A stretch of DNA of 24,766 bases, taken from Stentor coeruleus. Its lineage: Eukaryota; Ciliophora; Heterotrichea; Heterotrichida; Stentoridae. The stretch's first letter is position 1, and the number at the start of each line of letters is the position of its first letter. The notes beneath the pieces were generated by a model. That model was not told the DNA's origin. It saw only the letters and a program-made list of their open reading frames with translations, and ran no database searches. This document shows positions 18,929-24,766 of the stretch, piece after piece. The position numbers were made by a program, and so were the translations under genes. The stretch spans positions 1 to 24,766 of the forward strand of contig MPUH01001070.1 of NCBI GenBank assembly GCA_001970955.1, written 5' to 3'.

Positions 18929-19882
18929 GAGTTTATGTTAATTTAAAAAGTCTATGTTTAAAATTGTCATTTGTTATGATTAGTTTAAGGATTTTTGTGT
19001 GGATTTTTTATATTTTTATAGTAGTTTGAATGTTTTATATGAGTTATTATGGAAAATGATAAGAAAATTTTGAATGTTTTTGGGTTGGTTTGAAAATATG
19101 TAGTGAGGATGTAGGATAGGGTTTAGAAGGTAGAAGGTTTTTTGAAGGGGACTTTGAATTGTAAGGCTTGGAAAAGAGGTTTTGATTTTATCAGAGAAAA
19201 AGCTTGTGTGATATAAGTTAATGGAATAAATTTTTATATAATGTTTTTATTAGACAAAGTAATTTTTTAGATAGAAATTGCCTTTAAATGCTTGCAAATT
19301 ACAACTTTGGCTTATATTTTTTTCATCTATTTTCGATAAAAAAAAGAAAAGAAGTCGGCAAATAGAAGCGAAATGTGATAATTTCAAACTTACTTTTAAT
19401 AATCAAGTTACAATGTGAAAATCAGAGCAAGAAATACTGATTTGCATTTGAGGTTTTATTTTGAGTTTAGAGGTTAAAAAATTGAAATGTGGTTGATAAA
19501 TGATCAAGAGATTGTGGATAAATCATTAAAAGTTCGTAGTTCATAATCAAAAGGTAAAGTTTAAAACCTTGAAAGGTAGCATTATCAGAGTTTCTTCATA
19601 TTTATTAAAATTTAAAACCTTGAAAGGTAGCGTTATCAGAGTTTCTTCATATTTATTAAGATTTTATCTATGTTTAAAGATATTATTTAAAACTAAACTA
19701 ATAAGTCAATTCTTAACAAATTTTTTCCTCAAGCTCTTAGAACACTTAGTGCATTTTTACAGAAAAAAAATTTTTACATTCAAATGCAAAAGTTGAATAT
19801 GGATTTTAATGCTCATTACTAAGATTAAAATATTCTATTACAACCTTAGTTTTTATATTATAATTTATGGCAATCTTGTATT
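18929..19882. other. Intergenic region with tandem duplication
   Basis: G/T-rich just after the small CaaX gene (its 3' flank), then generally AT-rich. It contains a 51-bp two-copy tandem repeat at 19560-19661. An open stretch across that repeat has no ATG start and is not accepted. No RNA gene is recognised. Confidence 0.45.
19560..19661 (+). repeat. Two-copy 51-bp direct tandem repeat
   Basis: Copy 1 (19560-19610) and copy 2 (19611-19661) abut directly. They differ at two positions: A versus G in the ATTATC/GTTATC segment, and A versus G near the end. It is unrelated in sequence to the 51-bp repeat at 18092 but has the same unit length. Confidence 0.93.
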
Positions 19883-20791
19883 TCAGCTGTTTTTCCTAAA
19901 AGGCCACACTTCACTTATTTTAAACTGTTGCGTATACATAGTAATACCTAACCCTTCTCTATAAATCCCACTTTTCATATCCTCCCCATATCCTTCTATT
20001 CTCATTCCACCTCTATTCAGTTCATATAAATCAAATCTTTTCTTTCTTTTAATATTTTTCTTTGATAAAATCCCTTTATCATTCTCTTCAGTGACTGTTT
20101 TACCATATACTCCTCTATCAAACTCTAAATCATCAGCTTCATAAACCCCAGTATCAGAATATGAATTAGTTGCAACACTTAAACGTCTTATATCCAAAGC
20201 ACTTGTTAATGTATTCAAATCAAGATATCCTCTACTTTTCTGAGGCTTATGATATATATTTTTAAGTCCTTCAATCTCAGAAGTAATACTTTTAACTGTA
20301 CTTTCAGGATTGGTCAGTATATCAGACAAACTTGAAGCGCTACGTTTATGTTTTTTAGCTTTTTTTAACTGTTCAATAAAAATATCGCATTTGGTTAATA
20401 TGAGGTTTTTAAGTCTTTCATAATAAATAATCGCATGCCAGTTGTCTGATGAGATTTTTGTATAGTTTTCTAAACCTTTAGCAATTTTAAGACAAATTTC
20501 AAGGTTTTCATCATTTATGGTTTTAATACAGAGTATCTGCCTAGCTTGTTTTACAAGAAAACTGTAAATAAGACGATGTTTTGAAAAATTAGCTTTGGTT
20601 AGAGTGAATTGTATTGATTCTAATGCGTTATTGAGCTTTTGGATACGAAAATTTATCCAATGTATTAGAGAACTGCTATTGAGATATAGAAAAGACTCGG
20701 TTGGTTTTATACAAATACGCGAATGCCCAGCAATTTTTTCAGAGCTTATCATGTTCTCACAATTTATACATAATATATCGATATCTTCCAT
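19883..20791 (-). CDS. C2HC zinc-finger protein, 302 aa, otherwise unrecognised
   Basis: The N-terminus holds a C2HC finger: C8-x2-C11-x11-H23-x3-C27 (CINCENMI...GHSRIC), the C-x2-C...H-x3-C form often seen in ciliate and flagellar proteins. Residues about 38-150 are predicted helical (Leu/Ile/Lys/Glu-rich, LIHWINFRIQKLNNALESI). Residues about 150-302 are polar with a basic patch (KKNIKRKKR, about 244-252), several Gly-Tyr/Arg motifs (RGVYGK, RGGMRIEGYGED) and probably no stable fold. There is no signal peptide or membrane segment. The frame ends in TGA; if TGA were read through, only seven more codons would follow. The coding-strand 5' flank (plus 20800-21140) has the usual minus-strand C-rich composition. 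Function is unknown; a structural or RNA/protein-binding role is a guess. Confidence 0.75.
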   Translation of the reverse strand: MEDIDILCINCENMISSEKIAGHSRICIKPTESFLYLNSSSLIHWINFRIQKLNNALESIQFTLTKANFSKHRLIYSFLVKQARQILCIKTINDENLEICLKIAKGLENYTKISSDNWHAIIYYERLKNLILTKCDIFIEQLKKAKKHKRSASSLSDILTNPESTVKSITSEIEGLKNIYHKPQKSRGYLDLNTLTSALDIRRLSVATNSYSDTGVYEADDLEFDRGVYGKTVTEENDKGILSKKNIKRKKRFDLYELNRGGMRIEGYGEDMKSGIYREGLGITMYTQQFKISEVWPFRKNS

Positions 20792-21701
20792 AAATTATAA
20801 GTTTTGTGTGTATTTTATTATTATCAAGAGTTTAGAACTTTTTATATAAAAAATTTAACCTTTTTTTGATGTGAATGAAGGGTTTGAGGATTTATTGAGA
20901 GGATTTTAAAAGGTTTTATTTATGAATTTTATGGATTATGGGTGGGTTTTTATGTGGTTTAAAGGAAGATGTGGAAGTATTGGAAAATTGGATTATTTGA
21001 GGTTTGGTTGGGGTTTTTTTGTTATGATGAAGAGGATTTGGGTTATTATTTTGATAGAAATTTGAATTTTATTTAAAGTGAGGTTTGAAAATTGTCATGA
21101 TGATATAAAGGGTTAATGTAAATATGGGTTTTATAGAAAAGTTTTAGTTATAAGGAGTTAATAAGTTGATGTATTATATGGAAAATATAGGCTTTATGTA
21201 CTTTGATTGGAAGATCAGAATTTGGCTTAGATAAAAATGCATTTGATATTTTGTGTTATAAAGTCCTTGTTATCCTGACTATTGTGAGATTTAGATAATA
21301 ATTACAATCTTGCTAGTATAAAATTGCTTATTGACAAATTTTATACAAAATTTTGGATATTTCAAAACCATCCTACAACTTTTCTAATCAAATCGACAAT
21401 TTTATCCTATTTTTATTATCCCTTACATAGGCAAAATTTAATATCTTCCCTATAAAATCACATCCTAGCAAAAAAATTTATTATTTTTCTTACAACTTCA
21501 TCATCTTAACTACAAAATTTCAATGACCTTATAATAAAAAATCACTCTAAATAAAAATAAACATCGTCTGAAATTCAAAATAATCAAAATTTTATATTCA
21601 AAAACTTATAATCCTAGTATTTAATTTCTAATTTACTCTTTATGCTCATATAAAAATTACAAAATATTACTCAAAAACATATAAAAGACTTCTAAAAAGT
21701 A
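20792..21701. other. Intergenic region between two minus-strand genes
   Basis: 20800-21140 is G/T-rich on the plus strand (5' flank of the C2HC gene). About 21340-21690 is A/C-rich (3' flank of the UAP56-binding gene). The switch near 21.2-21.3 kb probably marks the boundary between the two transcription units. No ORF or RNA gene is supported. Confidence 0.45.
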
Positions 21702-22058
21702 TTAATTTCTATTACGCCCTCTAAATTTACGGTTGAATCTTGAGCCTCTTTTAGGTGCTGCCCACTTTTTCGTTGCTGGCTGACCCCTTGGCTTTTCGGG
21801 TCTATTTTTATTTTTCTTATCCGAATCTTTGGGCTTTCTATTAAACTGCCCAGGCTTAGGGGTGTTTTTCGGCTTGTCAGGCTTTTGTTCACGGTTTTTA
21901 TTTACCTTTGGTCCTCTTTTATTTAATTGTTTCAATCTTTTTAACTTTTCAGTACCAGTTCTGGTTATTCCTTTAGATTTATTGGAAACTCCAGGTTTTT
22001 TCTTGTTTATCTTTATTATATCATCAAGAGAAGTCTCTAGTTTCTGTTGTAGCTTCAT
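21702..22058 (-). CDS. Basic protein with UAP56-binding motif, mRNA export adaptor-like
   Basis: 118 aa, strongly basic and Pro/Asn-rich. Residues 7-20 (LETSLDDIIKINKK) match the UAP56-binding motif found at the N-terminus of ALYREF and UIF/FYTTD1 (the 'SLDDIIKLN' type core). This motif recruits the DEAD-box helicase UAP56/DDX39B to load export factors onto mRNA. The rest is low complexity: Lys/Pro/Asn repeats, then an RG-containing end (PKRGSRFNRKFRGRNRN) able to bind RNA. No RRM is present, so it resembles the RRM-less UIF-type adaptors more than ALYREF. It should act in the nucleus. The motif match is convincing; the exact ortholog is not decided. The coding-strand flanks are C-rich upstream and G-rich downstream, as for the other genes. 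Confidence 0.78.
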   Translation of the reverse strand: MKLQQKLETSLDDIIKINKKKPGVSNKSKGITRTGTEKLKRLKQLNKRGPKVNKNREQKPDKPKNTPKPGQFNRKPKDSDKKNKNRPEKPRGQPATKKWAAPKRGSRFNRKFRGRNRN

Positions 22059-22852
22059 TATATTTATTACCTGGTATATATAATTTAATTGGCTGTTTTA
22101 AAGATATAGTAAAAATGGGATACTTTATGTTTTTATTTGAGATATTGAATTTTACTATAGGTAATTAAACTCATGCTTTTGATTATGAGTCTGAAGTTAT
22201 TTTATATATAAAACTGTGGATTTCAGAGAAATTTTTACACATTTTTTTGTTGAAAATTTTTATTATTACATTTAAGATAGTGATTATATAGGGATTCAAG
22301 ATATTAAGATATAATATGATTTATGAATGGAAATTGATTATGGTTTTTATGATTAGAAGTTTTAGAAGTTAGAATTTTAGAGTATGATTAAGTTTTTATG
22401 ATAAAAATTAGAATATAATTAAATATGCTGTAGGCAAATTGTATAATAATTCTGTCAATAGTTTTTATTATTCAGGTTTTAACTTATTTGTTGATATATT
22501 TGCTATGAAAAATTATAACTTTAAACTGCAGTAATTTATAAACTTGGATATTTTTACTTTGATAAAAATCTTTAAATAAATCATTTAAATGTGAGCATAT
22601 ATAGTTATGTATAAACACAATAAAATTTTAAAGCATTTATTCATTAGATATATATGCAAAACTATCAAGAAATTTAACCAAATTATTAAGAAATCGATAG
22701 AAACTTCAAAAAATATTTCCTTCCATTTGAAACCTTGTTTTTCTTCAAATCTTTATATTAAGACTTGATTCTTAAAAGTAATTTTTCATGTTAGCATTTT
22801 CCTAATTTATAAACTTTTTGACCAAACCAACTTTAATTATGTCCACTTGACA
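22059..22852. other. AT-rich intergenic region
   Basis: No gene is recognised. 22060-22500 is G/T-rich on the plus strand (5' flank of the minus-strand gene before it). From about 22600 it becomes A/C-rich, the composition that precedes plus-strand genes here, which suggests a plus-strand unit starting near 22.85 kb. Confidence 0.4.
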
Positions 22853-23506
22853 ATGTTTAAGAAGTTAGAAATCTAAGATTAGTGCAAAGAATGAAGAACA
22901 TTTGAAGCGTATAAAATTAAGAAATAGAGGAAAAAAGAAGATACAAGAAATTAAGGAAAAGATAAAATATATAAAGAATATAATCAAAATTAAGCAAACC
23001 TTATCTTTTCTACTATAAATCAAACTGTTTTTCTTGATAAGAAACATATTCTAAAAAATTATCCTAATTTTTCCCAATTAGGTAAAATTTAGACAAATGA
23101 TACAATCAAAAAGGTCTTTAGAGCCTGCTCAAGATATTGAAAATACTATCATAAGATCCTAATACAAATACAAGATAAACTACAGTAAATGTTTGCATAA
23201 AACCAAAAAATCATTATCAATCTAAAGGTAATTGCAAATTTGTAGAATGGCCTCATTCAAAGTAAAAGCATAAGTTTGCCCAAGAAGTAAAGCATCAATA
23301 TGAAAATCATTCCAAATAAATACCTTTGATTAAAAATAGTAAAGCTCATGAAGAAAAAACATAAANAGTTTGCCCAAGAAGTAAAGCATCAATATGAAAA
23401 TCATTCCAAATAAATACCTTTGATTAAAAATAGTAAAGCTCATGAAGAAAAAACATAAAAATAGTCACTATAAAAGGTCTTATCTAAAAATCAAGTCAAT
23501 GATTGG
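22853..23506 (+). other. Purine-rich stretch upstream of the coiled-coil gene, possible lost or unresolved exons
   Basis: A change to A/G-rich plus-strand composition occurs at about 22860. The frame at 22869-23018 is open for 49 sense codons plus a TAA and encodes a Lys/Ile/Glu-rich stretch in the style of the coiled-coil protein downstream. In the same frame, 23097-23159 encodes 21 residues from an ATG (MIQSKRSLEPAQDIENTIIRS). Stops separate these pieces, and no clean set of 15/16-nt introns joins them to the frame at 23507. They could be 5' exons with longer introns, a decayed duplicate, or chance. The duplicated assembly gap at 23273-23459 complicates the reading. Confidence 0.3.
23273..23459 (+). 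repeat. 93-bp direct repeat flanking a single N (probable assembly artefact)
   Basis: Positions 23273-23365 and 23367-23459 are identical 93-bp copies with one undetermined base (N, 23366) between. Perfect copies on both sides of a gap usually mean two contig ends that overlap but were not merged, so the real genome may hold a single copy here. Confidence 0.9.
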
Positions 23507-24598
23507 ATGAGGAATAACGTAGACAAGAATTTTGATGATATTCTTGGGCCACTTAAGTTCTTGAAAATAAAAAAGAGAAGCATTGAAGCCTTTGAGAAAC
23601 GAACAAAAAAGCTTTTAAGTCTTAAGATGGAAAGTAAATCTGATTTAAGTTGTGAGATCGAGTTCTTGAATAAAAAGCTTAATGATGAGAAAAATAAGCC
23701 TGATGCAAACATTGGAAATTTTAGCAAAGATTATTATGAAAATATTATTAATGATTATAATAGTTTTAATGATGATATACAAAATAAGCTTATCAGTAAA
23801 CAGAAAGAGTTTGAACAGTTAAAAAAATTTGTAGAGATTGAAAAGCAAGACAAAAAAAAACAGGATGAACTTGTGAAAAAACTTAATGAGAATGAAATTA
23901 AACTAAAAGAAGATCTTGAAGGAAAAGCTAAACAAATACAAAAAATTCAGAAGGAAAAAGAAGATGCTAAGGCTGAAACTATTAAGCTTGAGAAAGGATT
24001 AAATGATCAGAAAAAAGAAGCTCAAGAAGAGAAAATAAGAAGTGAAAAAATCATGAAAAATCTTGAAAAGCTTAGTGAAGAGAATAGTAAAAAGATTAAG
24101 GAGTTGGAAAAAAGTTTGAAGAATTGTAATGATGAGTGTGCTAAGTTAAGAAAAGAAAAAGAGCAAAGAGATAAAAAGATTGAGGAGAAAAAATGGAAAA
24201 AAGAGGATGAAAGAAAAAAGAGAGAAGAAGCTGAAGAGGCTGTTAGGAAACAAGAAAAAGATAGGATAATGTTGCAAGATAAGGAGAGGAAAAGAAACGA
24301 TGAGGAAGATGGAAAAATAAGGGAGGATGAAAAAAAAAAGAGGATTGAAGAGGAGGAAAGGAACCAAGATAAAGAAGGTAGCAATAATATACATGAAGAA
24401 GTTAAGGAATGCAATGAAGAAGTAAAAAACTTGCAACCTAATCAGGAAATTGGTATGAAATATTTATAGCCCAGTTAAATGCTATGACTTTAGAGCAAAA
24501 GATACAGTATTTAAAAACTTTAAATCTAAAAGACTATTACATTTATAATTTTAAAGAAGAGATATTATTTACCAATGATGGGAAATATGTGTTTCTTT
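23507..24598 (+). CDS. Coiled-coil protein, multi-exon, 3' end beyond the window
   Basis: The first uninterrupted frame runs from the ATG at 23507 to a TAG at 24467-24469 (320 aa). Residues about 80-300 are a highly charged Lys/Glu coiled coil, with long single-helix-like KKREEAEEA stretches. The TAG closes a 17-nt GT-AG segment (24453-24469). If it is removed (phase 1), the frame continues with residues IAQLNAMTLEQKIQYLKTLN and then FTNDGKYVF to at least 24598, for a partial product of 358 or more residues. The new part begins a region reminiscent of ciliate beta-propeller repeats ('DGKY.F' strand). After 24598 the sequence becomes a train of GTA...AG units. The true 5' end may lie further upstream, since the strand composition changes near 22860. 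Function is unknown; a structural or cytoskeletal protein is likely. Confidence 0.7.
24453..24469 (+). other. Probable 17-nt intron in the coiled-coil gene
   Basis: The segment GTATGAAATATTTATAG starts GTA and ends TAG. Its last three bases are the apparent stop codon of the coiled-coil frame. Excision (phase 1) restores an open frame of at least 43 codons with continuing heptad-like hydrophobics. It is one or two bases longer than the 15-16 nt usual for heterotrichs. Confidence 0.6.
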
Positions 24599-24766
24599 GT
24601 AAATTATAAGCAGATAGTATGAAATAGACAGAGAGTAACTAAGATGCAGGTATTGTCTATAAAGGTAATATCAAACATAGTGGGTATATTCTACTTAGGT
24701 ACCATTTAAAAAGCAGGTAGTAAACTATATGAAGGTACCTTATATATTAGGTGGTAGATACTATGC
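24599..24766 (+). other. Array of contiguous 15/16-nt GTA...AG intron-like units
   Basis: Units start at 24599, 24617, 24635, 24650, 24665, 24684, 24699, 24720, 24735 and 24754 (the last truncated by the window edge). Complete units are 15 nt, except those at 24665 and 24735, which are 16 nt. Examples: GTAACTAAGATGCAG, GTATTGTCTATAAAG, GTATATTCTACTTAG. Spacers between successive units are 3, 3, 0, 0, 3, 0, 6, 0 and 3 nt. Only the ends are shared; the interiors differ. Nine of the ten complete GTA triplets in the stretch have an AG that closes a 15- or 16-nt unit; the exception (24717) needs 18. The same length and ends are seen in the TTLL intron. Splicing of these units is not demonstrated by sequence alone. 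Confidence 0.6.

Noticed and set aside
19569..19796. 75-codon open frame spanning the 51-bp duplication
   Set aside because: It has a TTG start and no ATG in the first part; the apparent repeat peptide simply reflects the DNA duplication, whose length is a multiple of three.
22869..23356. Reading TAA and TAG as Gln upstream of the coiled-coil gene gives a long open frame
   Set aside because: The confident genes here end in TAA or TAG at sensible places and use CAA/CAG for Gln, so a reassigned code is not supported; a TGA also interrupts this frame.
24022..24436. Two minus-strand frames rich in Phe, Leu and Ser opposite the coiled-coil gene
   Set aside because: They are the complement of a Lys/Glu-rich coding strand, which naturally yields stop-poor hydrophobic antisense frames.
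1..24766. Blepharisma-like code with UGA as Trp
   Set aside because: All Trp codons in the amylase gene are TGG, and no gene requires UGA to be sense.
1..24766. tRNA, rRNA, snRNA, CRISPR arrays, transposons or telomeric repeats
   Set aside because: I looked for B-box-like tRNA motifs, regularly spaced repeats, transposase-like frames and simple telomere repeats by eye and found none I could support.

Overview
The window reads as macronuclear DNA of a ciliate, most likely a heterotrich close to Stentor. It is AT-rich, with compact, mostly intron-less genes. UAA, UAG and UGA all appear to act as stops: the roughly fifteen Trp codons of the amylase gene are all TGG, and no long reading frame needs a reassigned codon. 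One gene has a 15-nt GT-AG intron with an in-frame stop, and a cluster of similar 15/16-nt units lies at the right edge. Standard code plus 15-nt introns points to Stentor rather than Blepharisma, which reads UGA as Trp. This assignment is inference; no marker RNA is present.

Layout. 0.3-2.5 kb: a D-glutamate cyclase-like (DUF4392) gene whose last 18 codons lie in a shifted frame, then an RBR E3 ubiquitin ligase with an extra N-terminal RING-like finger and an AT-hook-like tail. 2.6-6.6 kb: an unrecognised gene convergent, with 13 bp between stops, to a large tubulin tyrosine ligase-like (TTLL) gene on the minus strand. The TTLL gene must be extended upstream across a 15-nt intron. 6.6-8.1 kb: mostly non-coding, with one small GC-richer minus-strand ORF. 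8.1-9.9 kb: a Cys/His-finger protein with a beta-rich second half. 10.6-12.0 kb: a secreted GH13 alpha-amylase. 12.6-14.1 kb (minus): an unrecognised protein with a proline-rich tail. 14.9-16.7 kb: a SABATH-type methyltransferase-like gene convergent with a G-patch/KOW splicing factor (GPKOW/Spp2 type). 16.7-19.9 kb: mostly non-coding, with a 73-aa protein carrying a PP1-docking-like motif and a CaaX box, and two separate 51-bp tandem duplications. 19.9-22.1 kb (minus): a C2HC-finger protein and a short basic protein with a UAP56-binding motif. 22.1-24.8 kb: non-coding DNA, an assembly gap with duplicated flanks, then a coiled-coil gene that runs out of the window.

The most unusual signal is at 24599-24766. 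Nine or ten GTA...AG units, almost all exactly 15 or 16 nt, follow one another directly or with spacers of 3 or 6 nt, immediately after the coding part of the coiled-coil gene. Their interiors are not alike, so this is not a simple tandem repeat. It looks like a train of minimal introns with zero-length or one- to two-codon exons.

A second, window-wide pattern is strand asymmetry. On the coding strand, 5' flanks are C-rich and G-poor and 3' flanks are G-rich and C-poor, and at least one gene switches partway through. It predicts gene orientation well here and marks one ORF-free place (about 17.2-18.4 kb) and one gene front (about 22.85 kb) where something transcribed may be missing from a simple ORF view. 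The genes look like independent housekeeping and cell-biology functions (ubiquitin signalling, tubulin modification, splicing, mRNA export, starch digestion); no operon or pathway cluster is apparent.
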